NCBI GenBank assembly: GCA_025360125.1
Contig: JANYCU010000020.1
Coordinates: 1 to 36,799 of the forward strand
Source of the DNA: Armatimonadota bacterium
Lineage (GTDB): Bacteria > Armatimonadota > Fimbriimonadia > Fimbriimonadales > Fimbriimonadaceae
Direction of reading: 5' to 3'
Length of the DNA stretch: 36,799 nt
In this document: one piece after another, positions 15,601 to 24,275 of the stretch
How positions within the stretch are numbered: the stretch's first letter is position 1
How the letters are laid out: every line of letters begins with the position of its first letter
Translations under genes and position numbers: made by a program
The notes under the pieces: model-generated
What the model was told of the DNA's origin: nothing
Database searches by the model: none
Seen by the model: the letters and a program-made list of their open reading frames with translations, nothing else

Positions 15601-15706
15601 ACTTAAAAGTCCAAGGAGCTCGCGACCCGGCGATTATCGCCGCAAAGCGAATTTTTCCGCTAGCCAAGACCCTTTGACTCCTTCACCCAGCATCGCCCCC
15701 CCCCGT

Positions 15707-15925
15707 AAAAAAATAACATAAGACTCAATGAGTTTGCAAGTCACACGATGGACCGTGGACTATGGCAACGAGACAAATCAGGAAGTTCGAGTCCCCCCTT
15801 GCATCGCGTTAAGAGAGCGGTGTTCGTTGGAAGGCCCCGCGATCTACAAGACCCTAACCGACGTTCCCGTTTCACCAAATTTTGTCATTGGTTCGCCTAC
15901 TTACAGCGAACTCCCCCTCCCGTAA
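15707..15925 (+). pseudogene. truncated, frameshifted tandem copy of the glycosidase 5' end
   Basis: It repeats the leader (CGTAAA..TAACATAAGACTCA) and the first ~50 codons of the gene that starts at 15942. The 65-codon frame at 15728-15925 begins MSLQVTRWTVDYGN and rejoins at EGPAIYKTL. Between these it has a scrambled, frame-shifted patch (PPCIALRERCSL against HAWRQEVDVRW). It loses homology after about 15880 and stops at 15925. A tract of nine C (15696-15704) precedes it. It is likely a duplication remnant and not a functional protein. Confidence 0.8.
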
Positions 15926-15941
15926 AGTAACATAAGACTCA

Positions 15942-18110
15942 ATGAGTTTGCAAGTCACACGATGGACCGTGGACTATGGCAATGGGACAATCAAGGAAGT
16001 AAGAGTCCCCCATGCCTGGCGTCAAGAGGTCGATGTTCGTTGGGAAGGCCCGGCTATCTACAAGACCCTAATCGACGTACCCGTTCGCCCAACAAAGCTG
16101 CGCTTTAACGGCGTCAGCTACGCCTGCAAAATCTTCATCAACGGAGTCCAAGTCCTTCGCCACGAAGGTATCTGGGATGCATTCGAAATCCCCCTCACCC
16201 CCTTCCGCGGCAAACGAGTCGAGATCGAAGTCCAAGTCATCAAGAACGGCGGCAAATCTTTCCCCGTCAAAAAGACCCTCAGCGGCTTCCTCCCCTACGT
16301 CTACCAAACCTTCGGTGGCATCTTCCGCCCCGTCGAAATTGTCGACGAATCAGATTCTCTAAACCAACAACCGCCAGATCGAGCCCCCTTCGATTCCTAC
16401 ATGCGCGGCATTCTCCACTGGGGCTGGTACCCCGAGTTCGGCCACTGCCATCCCGACGAATCAACGACCAACAAAGAACTCGATTACGTTCAATCCCTAG
16501 GCTTCAACACCGTCAAATTCTGCCTGTGGCTCCCCCCTCACCACTACCTCGAAGAAATGGCCAGCCGGGGAATGTTTGCTTGGATCGAACTGCCACTCTG
16601 GCTACCCGACGCATCTCTATTCGAATCGAGCGAAGTCGATGCCGAAATCGATGCCATCGTCCGTCAGTACGCCCACCACCCAAACATCGTCGCCTGGACC
16701 CTCGGATGTGAACTCGGAAACGCTCCAGCCGAATACCGAGAAAAATGGGTTAAAAAGCTTCAAGCCCTCACGAAGTGCCCGCTCATCAAGGACAACTCCG
16801 GCGGAGCCGAAATGTATGGCGGAGATCCTCGCGAATACGGCACCTTCTACGACTTCCACCCCTATGCCGATGCGCAGTTCTTCCCTGTTCTCGTCGACTC
16901 GCTTCAAACTGGTCCGCGCATCAAAGGAAAAGCATTCCTCGGCGAGACCCTCGACTACGATGTTCACCGTGACATCGAGCAAATTGGCGAAACCATGCCC
17001 TTTTGGGCCTCTGCCCTTGCCGAACTCAACGACAAAGGCGTTCGATGGCAATACGACCTCCCCACCTTTATCAGCGAAAACCGCTTTGCCAATGAAGCAA
17101 AGGTGTCTCGCCACAAAGAGCTCATGGCCACGAGCATCGACAAGGCCCTGTTTGTTCGCAAACATCTCGTTGAACAATTTCGGTCTAACTCTGATTTCGA
17201 CGGCTACGTCCTCACCGGACTCCGAGACACCCCGATCTCAAGCTCTGGCGTCCAGACCGACTGGGCCCGCGAACGCTATACCGCCGACCAATTTGAAAGC
17301 TGGAATTCCGAACGAGTCCTCTTCCTAATCCCCACTCGTAACCCTCGCTGGACAAGGGGAGGCAATCGAGTGGGATATTCAGATTTGTATAATTCTTTTG
17401 CTGATAAACCTGTACTCATCCGCATCGGATACGCCGGAGCTGAAACCAGCAGCAGCGCAATTTGGACCTTAAAGACAATCAATGGAAAACCAATCCAAGA
17501 GGGAATCGCCGAGCCAACATCAACTTGCGGACGCCCAATCCAAATCGCCAATGTCTTCCTCGATTCCCTCGACCCAGGCTCCTATGTTTTCCACTGCGAG
17601 TACGGCGGAGCTCAAAACACGTGGGAAATCCATTCCCACTTACCCCTCACCTTCGACGACTGCAACCTCAAGTTTCCTGACGACCGTTTCGAAGGGGTGA
17701 AGTTCGGCACCGCCGGATTACCGATCGTTGCTGGATGGCGCGAATTCCTTCGCGAGCGCCTCGGGCAGCCAATGATCGTCCTTGTCGATGGCCAAGGCGG
17801 CCTCGCCGCACCCTACTGGCGAGAATGTATTACTCAAGGCTTTGGCTTGTCATGGGAGGAGCGATTAGCCGTGTCTCCCGACCAAGTCCTCGACCCCGAA
17901 TGGATTGAACGCCTTGAAGGCGTCGAAATCCTAGAAACTCGAATTGATACCCGGACCTACGTTGAAAATGCGTATATTGCCCGAGTTGGAGAAACCATTC
18001 TCACGACTTACCGCCCCCACGGTGGACTCGGCACCCAACCAAACGGCTTATCCATTAATCCCGCGGGACAAACCCTCCTGCGCCGCCTCGTCGACTTGGT
18101 TCATTTTTAA
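15942..18110 (+). CDS. GH2-like glycoside hydrolase
   Basis: A 722-residue protein. Residues 1-135 resemble the N-terminal jelly-roll sugar-binding domain of GH2 enzymes (INGVQVLRHEGIWDAFEIPL, then YQTFGGIFRPVEIV). Residues about 150-460 form a TIM barrel with a GH2-type order of motifs. The acid/base strand reads AWTLGCELGN with Glu257 where GH2 enzymes usually have Asn-Glu. FLGETLDYD holds Glu335, a candidate nucleophile. The C-terminal 270 residues are beta-rich, then alpha/beta, and unassigned. There is no signal peptide, so it would act in the cytoplasm unless exported otherwise. The 5' end is tandemly duplicated upstream. The substrate cannot be told. Confidence 0.75.
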   Translation: MSLQVTRWTVDYGNGTIKEVRVPHAWRQEVDVRWEGPAIYKTLIDVPVRPTKLRFNGVSYACKIFINGVQVLRHEGIWDAFEIPLTPFRGKRVEIEVQVIKNGGKSFPVKKTLSGFLPYVYQTFGGIFRPVEIVDESDSLNQQPPDRAPFDSYMRGILHWGWYPEFGHCHPDESTTNKELDYVQSLGFNTVKFCLWLPPHHYLEEMASRGMFAWIELPLWLPDASLFESSEVDAEIDAIVRQYAHHPNIVAWTLGCELGNAPAEYREKWVKKLQALTKCPLIKDNSGGAEMYGGDPREYGTFYDFHPYADAQFFPVLVDSLQTGPRIKGKAFLGETLDYDVHRDIEQIGETMPFWASALAELNDKGVRWQYDLPTFISENRFANEAKVSRHKELMATSIDKALFVRKHLVEQFRSNSDFDGYVLTGLRDTPISSSGVQTDWARERYTADQFESWNSERVLFLIPTRNPRWTRGGNRVGYSDLYNSFADKPVLIRIGYAGAETSSSAIWTLKTINGKPIQEGIAEPTSTCGRPIQIANVFLDSLDPGSYVFHCEYGGAQNTWEIHSHLPLTFDDCNLKFPDDRFEGVKFGTAGLPIVAGWREFLRERLGQPMIVLVDGQGGLAAPYWRECITQGFGLSWEERLAVSPDQVLDPEWIERLEGVEILETRIDTRTYVENAYIARVGETILTTYRPHGGLGTQPNGLSINPAGQTLLRRLVDLVHF

Positions 18111-18140
18111 GTCTATCCGGTGCCTCTTAATGTAATTTGA

Positions 18141-18184
18141 TCGCGAAGCGATCCTTGGGAGTGGAGGAAGAGTTGCGAAGCAAC
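18141..18184. repeat. two GCGAAGC mini-hairpins
   Basis: GATCGC-GAA-GCGATC and GTTGC-GAA-GCAAC lie about 20 bases apart. Both have the GCGAAGC core, known to form an unusually stable DNA mini-hairpin. At about 18253-18280, CAGGGCGAACCACTGATCC matches part of repeat copy E (CAGGGCGAAACCAGTGATCC), so this spot may hold another decayed repeat. Confidence 0.5.
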
Positions 18185-18294
18185 CAAGTTCCCAGGGACC
18201 TGTCATCACTTTGGGCCTGCGAAGCCTGCTTCGCTGTATTTATTGAACTGATGGGTCAGGGCGAACCACTGATCCATCTCCAACGCTCCTCAAC

Positions 18295-18798
18295 CTACTG
18301 CGGCGGAAAACTCGGCGAAGTTCGAATCAAATGAACCTGCCCCTGGTGATACGCCGGATGAAATGCCAAACGCGTCAAAGCACCCTCACCCGTAATAATC
18401 GGTCCTAGCGCACTCTTGATTTCCTTGGTTAACAATTCTTCGAATGGATTTTCGATGTGCTCGCGAACATGTCCCTCGCCACGAGCAAACGCCCAAGCGA
18501 CCATCGCAGGACTAATCTCGTCCGCCTCGTAAGGAAATGGATTGTCATTAACGACCCCGTCAACTGCAGCTCGGGTGAGTCGAATTTCAGCCTGATTAAG
18601 GTCTAACCCAACGAGTTGCTGGATAAACCAAATCTCAACCCCAACCACATGAAGGGCCATCTCTCCCGGAGTCAAGACGCCGTCGTGCAATCGAAAATTG
18701 AGTTGGTCCTGGCTGAGGTCAGTCACGGATTCAGCAAATCGCTGCCGGCTCAGACGCCAAGATTTCGAGAAGTCAGTCATACGATTAATGGTACCCAT
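18295..18798 (-). CDS. DinB/YfiT-like four-helix-bundle protein
   Basis: A 167-residue protein with the DinB-superfamily pattern. His50 lies in EMALHVVGVE, and a late HPAYHQGQVH (His147, His151) provides the three-His metal site typical of DinB/YfiT-type putative metal-dependent hydrolases or thiol transferases. There is no signal peptide, so it is cytoplasmic. Two starts are possible: ATG at 18798 (used here) or ATG at 18780; neither has a Shine-Dalgarno sequence. A perfect 12-bp palindrome lies just upstream and may be an operator. Substrate unknown. Confidence 0.85.
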   Translation of the reverse strand: MGTINRMTDFSKSWRLSRQRFAESVTDLSQDQLNFRLHDGVLTPGEMALHVVGVEIWFIQQLVGLDLNQAEIRLTRAAVDGVVNDNPFPYEADEISPAMVAWAFARGEGHVREHIENPFEELLTKEIKSALGPIITGEGALTRLAFHPAYHQGQVHLIRTSPSFPPQ

Positions 18799-18801
18799 TG
18801 A

Positions 18802-18833
18802 AGCAATTTAGGTACTTTAGCACCTAAATTGCT
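18802..18833. promoter_or_regulatory. perfect 12-bp inverted repeat upstream of the DinB-like gene
   Basis: AGCAATTTAGGT (18802-18813) and ACCTAAATTGCT (18822-18833) are separated by 8 bases. It begins 4 bases upstream of the first possible start codon. There is no T run, so an operator or a 5'-UTR hairpin is more likely than a terminator. Confidence 0.6.
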
Positions 18834-18859
18834 CCAATTCTTCGATGTTTTCTCGATGT

Positions 18860-19255
18860 TTAATTGCGATGCTTCACAAACGAGTAGTAAGTCTGTCCAT
18901 TCTTATGAACCGTCTTTCGATCGTATCTCACGCCTTTGTGAGTGTAATGTGTTTGGCTGTAGAATGCCGCACGCTGACGTCTGGTCTTGTTTTGGCTCTT
19001 AGTATCCTCCTGCATTCGGTATGTGGAGTAAAGCGCAGTTCCCGCGCCAATGTAGGTCAACGCGTTATTCTTGGTAATTAGTCCAAGAAGCGCTGCCGCT
19101 CCGCTGATGTTGGCGGTCTTCTGCCAATCACCCTTTGTCTTTTGCCGTCTGGCGATTTCCTTTTGGGATTTGGTTTGGGCATTGATCGTCATCGGCATCA
19201 CCATTGCGCCAGTAACGAGTCCCAGGGTCACGAGTTTCAAAATATTGTTTTTCAT
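18860..19255 (-). CDS. secreted paralogue 1 of a three-gene family (short form)
   Basis: The frame extends upstream, but the ATG at 19255 has AAGAGGCG just before it and begins a signal peptide (MKNNILKLVTLGLVTGA..., cleavage after NAQ); 131 aa. The shared core follows: a helix W-x-K-T-A-N-I-S-G-A, a Gly/Ala-rich hydrophobic segment (ISGAAALLGLITKNNALTYIGAGTALYSTYR), then a basic segment with AAFYSQTHYTHKGVRYDRK and a closing YYSFVK strand. The segment is weakly hydrophobic and could be one membrane hairpin with a glycine-zipper look. It has no C-terminal tail, unlike its two paralogues. The function is not recognised. Confidence 0.75.
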   Translation of the reverse strand: MKNNILKLVTLGLVTGAMVMPMTINAQTKSQKEIARRQKTKGDWQKTANISGAAALLGLITKNNALTYIGAGTALYSTYRMQEDTKSQNKTRRQRAAFYSQTHYTHKGVRYDRKTVHKNGQTYYSFVKHRN

Positions 19256-19419
19256 ATCGCCTCTTAAACCTTCTGACGCGCGTTTGGGTCGATGTATCGC
19301 GGAACAGTCCGAAAGACCCACCGATCTAGCCTAAACAACAACCTAACAAACGGAAAAACCCCGCCCGATCTCTCGTGGCGAGGTTTCTAAATATCTCGGC
19401 TTTTCAGGTCGCAAGGAAC

Positions 19420-20043
19420 CTAGTCCCCGCCGCCATGTCCTTTACCGTTACCGTTACCGTTACCGTTACCGTTACCGTTACCCTTGCCCCGACCTTCGCC
19501 CTTACCTTTTCCAGTGTCCTTCGAGTTCCATTTGCCGTTCTCATCGTCATGATTTTTGTCGTTTTTCTTAGGTGGATGCTTGTCGTGGTTTCGGTTGTTG
19601 TTTTCGTTATTTCGGTTGTCGTGCAATCCCTCCGACTTCCAGTCTTGATGTGACTTAGGCGCCTTGTAAAATTGGTAGAACTTCTTTCCACCCTGAGTCA
19701 CGACTCGTCTGTCGTATCGAATTCCATCGCGATAGAAGTGATCCTTACTGAAATAAGCTGCCCGTGTTCGAGCCAGTCGATCCTTGCTCTTCGAGTCTTC
19801 ATCGTAACGGTACAAGGCATAAAGAGCGCCAGCGGCCCCGGCAAAGGTAAGCCTGTTGTCCTTCTTCAACACACCCAATAGGGCTGCTGCCCCGCTAACG
19901 GTAGCAATGGTCCTCCATTCATTTTGTGTTTGGTTGCGGCGCTGAATTTCGGTTTGAGCCGGACTACTTGCAGGCGTAATTGCAGGAATAGTAATCGCTC
20001 CAGCTACCAAAAAGATGCTTGTCAAATTCCAATATGTTTTCAT
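19420..20043 (-). CDS. secreted paralogue 2, with Asn/Lys/Gly-rich tail
   Basis: The ATG at 20043 is preceded by GGAG and opens a signal peptide; 207 aa (an ATG at 20055 is less likely). The core matches paralogues 1 and 3: NEWRTIATVSGAAALLGVL, LTFAGAAGALYALYRYDED, AAYFSKDHFYRDGIRYDRR and KKFYQFYK. Beyond residue about 125 comes a disordered tail of His, Asn, Lys and Asp residues, ending in Gly-Lys/Gly-Asn dipeptides. The Gly-Asn run is encoded by a hexanucleotide microsatellite (19442-19477). The tail could bind polyanions or surface polymers; that is a guess. Confidence 0.75.
   Translation of the reverse strand: MKTYWNLTSIFLVAGAITIPAITPASSPAQTEIQRRNQTQNEWRTIATVSGAAALLGVLKKDNRLTFAGAAGALYALYRYDEDSKSKDRLARTRAAYFSKDHFYRDGIRYDRRVVTQGGKKFYQFYKAPKSHQDWKSEGLHDNRNNENNNRNHDKHPPKKNDKNHDDENGKWNSKDTGKGKGEGRGKGNGNGNGNGNGNGKGHGGGD
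19442..19477. repeat. hexanucleotide microsatellite, 6 x TTACCG
   Basis: Six perfect copies lie inside paralogue 2 and encode Gly-Asn repeats on the minus strand. Gain or loss of units would keep the frame and only change the tail length. Confidence 0.95.
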
Positions 20044-20183
20044 TGTGTGCTCCAATTTTTTAATGACTCCAAGTTCATGAAGGATGTCTCATTCACTTTC
20101 TTCGGAGTCCGGCCCTACCTAGCCCTGGAATACTCTTCCCAAGGGCAAACGGGCGGTTCGGCTACTAGTGTTTTACATAGCGA

Positions 20184-20894
20184 CTAGTCGCCGCGTCCGT
20201 TGTCTCGATTATCTCGATTATCTCTGTCTCTTCGGTCATCGTCTCGATTTCGACCATTCCGGTTCCCGTTATCCCGGCTGTTGCCTCGATTTCCGTTGTC
20301 GCGATTTCGGTCATTTCGATGATCTCGATCCCACTTTTCTTGATCTCGGCGACGATCTTCTTCCCGTCGTCTCTCTTCGTCACGACGTCGAGATTCTTCC
20401 CGTCTTCGCTCTTCATCACGGCGTCGAGCTTCAGCCTCTCGTCGTTCTTCGGCACGTCTCCGGTCTTCCTGATCAAGGCGATCCCGATTTTGACGCCAGT
20501 CGCTTCCATGACTCCTCGAGTCATAGTCGCAATTCACGAATTGGTAGTATTTCACGCCATGTTGCCATACCTCTCGTCGCTCGAATCGGTGTCCGTCACG
20601 AATGAAGTATTCGCGATCAAAGTAGGCGGATCGAGCCCGGCAACGAGCGTCCCGGCTATTTCGATCCTGGTCGTACCGATAAGTTGAGTACAGAGCGCCT
20701 GCTGCTCCAGCAAATGCCAACGTATCATCGTGATTCAATGCCCCAAGCAATCCTAGCGCACCACTAATTGTCGCGATGGTCTTCCATTCGTTTGCGGTCT
20801 GGTCTCGTCTCCATTCCTGCGCGGTTGCAGTTCGAGGGGCGAGTATGGCACTTGCCATGAAGGCCAGAGTTCCTATCTTGATGATGTTTTTCAT
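20184..20894 (-). CDS. secreted paralogue 3, with long charged ER/K-like and Asn/Arg/Asp tail
   Basis: The start at 20894 aligns with the paralogues (20900 is also possible); 236 aa. The signal peptide ends TATAQ. The core is NEWKTIATISGALGLLGAL, LAFAGAAGALYSTYRYDQD, SAYFDREYFIRDGHRFERR and YYQFVNCDYD, with Cys residues not present in paralogue 1. From about residue 137 to 182 the tail is an Arg/Glu-rich run with i to i+4 opposite charges, typical of a single alpha helix or coiled coil. The last 50 residues are Arg, Asp, Asn and Gly repeats and surely disordered. A role in extracellular binding or assembly is possible; I do not recognise the family. Confidence 0.75.
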   Translation of the reverse strand: MKNIIKIGTLAFMASAILAPRTATAQEWRRDQTANEWKTIATISGALGLLGALNHDDTLAFAGAAGALYSTYRYDQDRNSRDARCRARSAYFDREYFIRDGHRFERREVWQHGVKYYQFVNCDYDSRSHGSDWRQNRDRLDQEDRRRAEERREAEARRRDEERRREESRRRDEERRREEDRRRDQEKWDRDHRNDRNRDNGNRGNSRDNGNRNGRNRDDDRRDRDNRDNRDNGRGD

Positions 20895-20974
20895 GTTCAT
20901 CTCTATGTAAAAACTTAACGCGTACAGCCAGTCAGCGTTTCGGAGAACGGACCTTCCTACCTAAATTCATGCTG

Positions 20975-20980
20975 TAAACT
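20975..20980 (+). promoter_or_regulatory. -10-like TAAACT before aroC
   Basis: TAAACT ends 9 bases before the aroC ATG (20990), and no Shine-Dalgarno sequence lies between. Confidence 0.35.
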
Positions 20981-20989
20981 GGTTCTAAG

Positions 20990-22084
20990 ATGTCAAGTAG
21001 CTTCGGACAGCTCTTTCGAATAACCACATGGGGAGAATCTCATGGCGGTGGAGTGGGAGTGGTGGTCGACGGCTGCCCATCGCGATTGCCAATATCAGCT
21101 GAAGAAATTCAAGTCGAGCTTGATCGTCGTCGACCCGGACAAAGCAAAATTGTAACCCAACGCAAAGAATCAGACTCGATTCAAATCCTCAGTGGCATCA
21201 ATGAAGATGGCTTAACACTTGGAACGCCAATTTCGATGCTGGTCATCAACGAAGACCAGCGAAGCGATGATTACAATGAAATGCAAACCAAGTACCGTCC
21301 GAGTCATGCCGATTACGCTTACGACCAAAAGTACGGAATTCGGGCTTGGCAAGGTGGCGGACGTTCCTCTGCACGAGAAACTATAGGAAGGGTCGCCGCC
21401 GGAGCGATAGCAAAAAAACTTTTAGCGACGATTGGTGTCGAGGTACTTGCTTTTGTTCAAAAGGTCCATCACATCGAAACTGATATCGATCCAGTTTCCG
21501 TGAAAATGTCCGAAATCGAAAACAACATCATTCGATGTCCCGATCCCGCAGTCGCCGAGCAAATGATCGCTCACATCGAAGAAATCCGCAAGGCGGGCAA
21601 TTCAGTTGGCGGCATCATCACTTGTGTCGTGAAGAACGTCCCCGCGGGTTGGGGAGAGCCAATTTTCGACAAGCTTGAGGCAGATTTAGGTAAGGCCATT
21701 CTCTCTCTTCCTGCCTGCAAAGGAATCGAATTTGGTGGAGGATTCGGAATGACTGACCACACCGGACTTGAAGTCAACGATCATTACTATTCAGTCGATG
21801 AGCAAAAAGCAAAGCGCACCGTCTACACCAGAAGCAATCACTCCGGCGGAATCCAAGGCGGAATAAGCAATGGCATGCCAATCATTCTCCATGCGGCATT
21901 TAAACCAACCGCAACCGTTTTAAGACCACAGCCGACCGTTGATAGTAATCACGATGAAACGACGCTCACGGGCCGAGGCAGGCACGATCCGTGTGTCCTC
22001 CCAAGAGCGGTTCCAATTGTTGAAGCAATGGTTGCCATCACTTTGGCAGACCATTATCTCCGACAAAGAGCCCTGAATCCGTAA
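20990..22084 (+). CDS. aroC: chorismate synthase
   Basis: A 364-residue protein, the usual length. It converts 5-enolpyruvylshikimate-3-phosphate to chorismate using reduced FMN, the last common step of aromatic amino-acid synthesis. The N-terminal GESHGGGVG (15-23), RRPGQSK, the [15 protein letters not shown] stretch and the late [20 protein letters not shown] all match the family signatures. It stands alone on the plus strand, with no other aro gene nearby. The upstream region faces the divergent paralogue 3 across about 95 bases. Confidence 0.97.
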   Translation: MSSSFGQLFRITTWGESHGGGVGVVVDGCPSRLPISAEEIQVELDRRRPGQSKIVTQRKESDSIQILSGINEDGLTLGTPISMLVINEDQRSDDYNEMQTKYRPSHADYAYDQKYGIRAWQGGGRSSARETIGRVAAGAIAKKLLATIGVEVLAFVQKVHHIETDIDPVSVKMSEIENNIIRCPDPAVAEQMIAHIEEIRKAGNSVGGIITCVVKNVPAGWGEPIFDKLEADLGKAILSLPACKGIEFGGGFGMTDHTGLEVNDHYYSVDEQKAKRTVYTRSNHSGGIQGGISNGMPIILHAAFKPTATVLRPQPTVDSNHDETTLTGRGRHDPCVLPRAVPIVEAMVAITLADHYLRQRALNP

Positions 22085-22171
22085 TTTGAACGTGACACCA
22101 GCCTTAACAAAAAGCTAACATATATGGGGCACGATCATGTTAACGTGCCTGGCCTTCTCGAAAGAAATCTC

Positions 22172-22954
22172 ATGTCCGATACCGCAGAAGAAATAGTCGT
22201 GAGGCCCAAAATTGTGGCTGAGAACATCAATTTCCACTATGGGAAATTTCAGGCGCTAAAATCGGTCAACATCACCATTCCTGAAAAAAAAGTAACTGCG
22301 TTCATTGGTCCGTCCGGATGCGGTAAATCAACTTTCTTGCGATGCTTGAATCGGATGAATGATCTCATCGATGGCACAAAACTCGAGGGAAGCATCACGA
22401 TTGATGGCATTAACATTTACGACAAAGATGTCGATCCCGTAGCCCTCAGAAAAGATGTTGGAATGGTTTTTCAAAAGCCAAATCCATTCCCGATGTCGAT
22501 TTACGACAATATCACCTACGGTCCAAAACTACATGGAATCAAATCGAAGAGTGATTTGGACGCCATCGTGGAAAAGACCCTGAAGCAGTCTGCGCTATTT
22601 GAAGAAGTGAAAGACAAGCTGAAGAATTCAGCCCTCGAACTATCGGGCGGCCAACAACAACGCCTTTGCATCGCAAGAACCTTAGCCGTCGATCCAAAAA
22701 TCATTTTGATGGACGAACCTTGCTCGGCACTTGACCCCATCGCAACGTCCCGCATCGAAGACCTCATCTTCGAGCTCAAGCGCGAATACACAATCGTTAT
22801 TGTCACCCACAACATGCAGCAGGCACAACGGGCAAGCGACCGGACGGCGTTTTTCATGCTCGGAAAGCTAGTTGAAGAGAATTCAACCTCCAACATCTTC
22901 TTATTCCCTCAAAAAACCGAAACCCAGGGCTATATCTCCGGTCGATTTGGTTGA
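22172..22954 (+). CDS. pstB: phosphate ABC transporter ATP-binding protein
   Basis: 260 aa from the ATG at 22172, the usual PstB length; the frame is open from 22124, so a 276-aa form is possible. Walker [10 protein letters not shown] (46-54), the Q-loop [17 protein letters not shown], signature LSGGQQQR, Walker B IILMDEP and H-loop VTHNM are intact. [14 protein letters not shown] is specific to PstB. It would energise uptake of inorganic phosphate with PstS, PstC and PstA, none of which is in this window; PhoU is also absent. The following histidine kinase could be co-transcribed but has its own -10-like box. Confidence 0.95.
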   Translation: MSDTAEEIVVRPKIVAENINFHYGKFQALKSVNITIPEKKVTAFIGPSGCGKSTFLRCLNRMNDLIDGTKLEGSITIDGINIYDKDVDPVALRKDVGMVFQKPNPFPMSIYDNITYGPKLHGIKSKSDLDAIVEKTLKQSALFEEVKDKLKNSALELSGGQQQRLCIARTLAVDPKIILMDEPCSALDPIATSRIEDLIFELKREYTIVIVTHNMQQAQRASDRTAFFMLGKLVEENSTSNIFLFPQKTETQGYISGRFG

Positions 22955-22968
22955 TTCGGGTCCTGGAG

Positions 22969-22974
22969 TAAACT
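22969..22974 (+). promoter_or_regulatory. -10-like TAAACT before the histidine kinase
   Basis: TAAACT ends 6 bases before the TTG at 22981. This is the spacing expected for a leaderless transcript starting on TTG. Confidence 0.5.
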
Positions 22975-22980
22975 AACGGC

Positions 22981-24273
22981 TTGATCGACGTTAACGGAAG
23001 ACTGATCCGTGCAGTTCAGCTAGCAACTCATACGCTGTCCAGCCATGGCGAATTTGATACGCTTCTAAAGCGCGTTCTCAAGATTTGTGTGGAAGCAGTA
23101 GGCGCGGGTGGCGGAACTATCTATCTCCACGACCCCGCCACTAGTCGTCTCGTTTTTCAACACGTCGAGCCACCAGAGGTCGAGCCAAAGCTCCCTATGA
23201 AGGACATTGCCGACGATTTCGGAATGGCCGGAGCAGCGTTTCAGCAAAAGAGAACGATGCTTCGTGAAATCCCAGAGCGACCTGTGTCTGAGCTCAATCC
23301 TTTTGAATTGGCGACCGGAATCATTGTCCGAAGCATGGTTGCTACTCCACTGATGATGGAGGAAGAAGATCCTATCGGCGTGGTTCAACTTCTCAATAAA
23401 AAGGATGGTCCATTTTCGGAGATCGACGGAAGGGTCTTAGATACCATTGCGGCCGTCGCGACCATGGCCTACCATAACTACCGCCTTAGCGAAGAATCGG
23501 CTCGGGCATCGACATTGCTCGGTATGGGCAAAGTAAGCCACGATATTGGCAACCTGGCGGCAAGCCTCTATGCCAGTCTGTCTTTTTCCGAAATGGCTAT
23601 AAACTGTTTGAAAGAAAGCCTTGAGGGACATTCCCTTCCCGATGATGCAAAAGATAATCTGGTCTGCCTTGATCCAATGGTCGATGATCTCAAAAAGTCA
23701 GTTGACCGAATTGTAGGTTATTCTCGACTGATTTCAGACATGTCGGCAGGTCGGGAACTGAGGCCAAATTTTGTCTTGGGCAGTATGGCTGCCACCATTC
23801 AATTGGGTGCGGCATACCTTGAAAGCGAGAGTCGCTCCAAGCACATCAGTCTGCTCTACGAGATTGCAGAAAATGCGCCTGAAACCCTATTTGACGACCT
23901 TTTCGTTTTCCGAATTGTGCAGAATCTTGTCGGAAATTCAGTAAAAGCCGTTTACGAAGTTATTCCCGACGAATTAATTGAACAAGCCGAGGAAGGCGAA
24001 ACCTATGGTTCAGTCACCGTAATCTATCGCTTCGAAGATGGAGAACACCTCTTCGAAGTGACAGACACTGGTCCAGGGATGACCCAAGAAGTTGCCTCAC
24101 GAATTCTCGCTGGCAATGCCCGAAGTCAATGGTCAAAAGCAGGTGGAAGCGGCTGGGGAACCAAAATTGTTCTCGAATTGGCGGCAAGCCACGGCGGTAC
24201 AGTAGAAATCGACTCAAAAATTGGCCAAGGCTCGACTTTCCGAGTTCGGATGCCACATCGAGCCGAATCCTAG
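22981..24273 (+). CDS. cytosolic GAF-domain sensor histidine kinase
   Basis: A 430-residue protein starting at TTG. Residues about 20-170 form a GAF domain (TIYLHDPATSRLVF through GVVQLLNKKDGPFSEID). The H-box is VSHDIGN with the phospho-acceptor candidate His187, followed by an unusual helix-rich dimerisation part. The catalytic domain has an N-box (RIVQNLVGNSVKAV), G1 (DTGPGM) and G2 (GGSGWGTKIV). There are no TM segments, so it senses a cytoplasmic or diffusible signal. No response regulator gene is adjacent, and pairing with PstB is only positional. It ends 2 bases before the convergent TolB-like gene. Confidence 0.92.
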   Translation: MIDVNGRLIRAVQLATHTLSSHGEFDTLLKRVLKICVEAVGAGGGTIYLHDPATSRLVFQHVEPPEVEPKLPMKDIADDFGMAGAAFQQKRTMLREIPERPVSELNPFELATGIIVRSMVATPLMMEEEDPIGVVQLLNKKDGPFSEIDGRVLDTIAAVATMAYHNYRLSEESARASTLLGMGKVSHDIGNLAASLYASLSFSEMAINCLKESLEGHSLPDDAKDNLVCLDPMVDDLKKSVDRIVGYSRLISDMSAGRELRPNFVLGSMAATIQLGAAYLESESRSKHISLLYEIAENAPETLFDDLFVFRIVQNLVGNSVKAVYEVIPDELIEQAEEGETYGSVTVIYRFEDGEHLFEVTDTGPGMTQEVASRILAGNARSQWSKAGGSGWGTKIVLELAASHGGTVEIDSKIGQGSTFRVRMPHRAES

Positions 24274-24275
24274 GT

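Noticed and set aside
20165-20605. Long frames on both strands across the paralogue 3 tail
   Set aside because: The low-complexity codons of the Arg/Asp/Asn repeats leave several frames open. Only the minus frame 20184-20894 has a signal peptide and the paralogous core.
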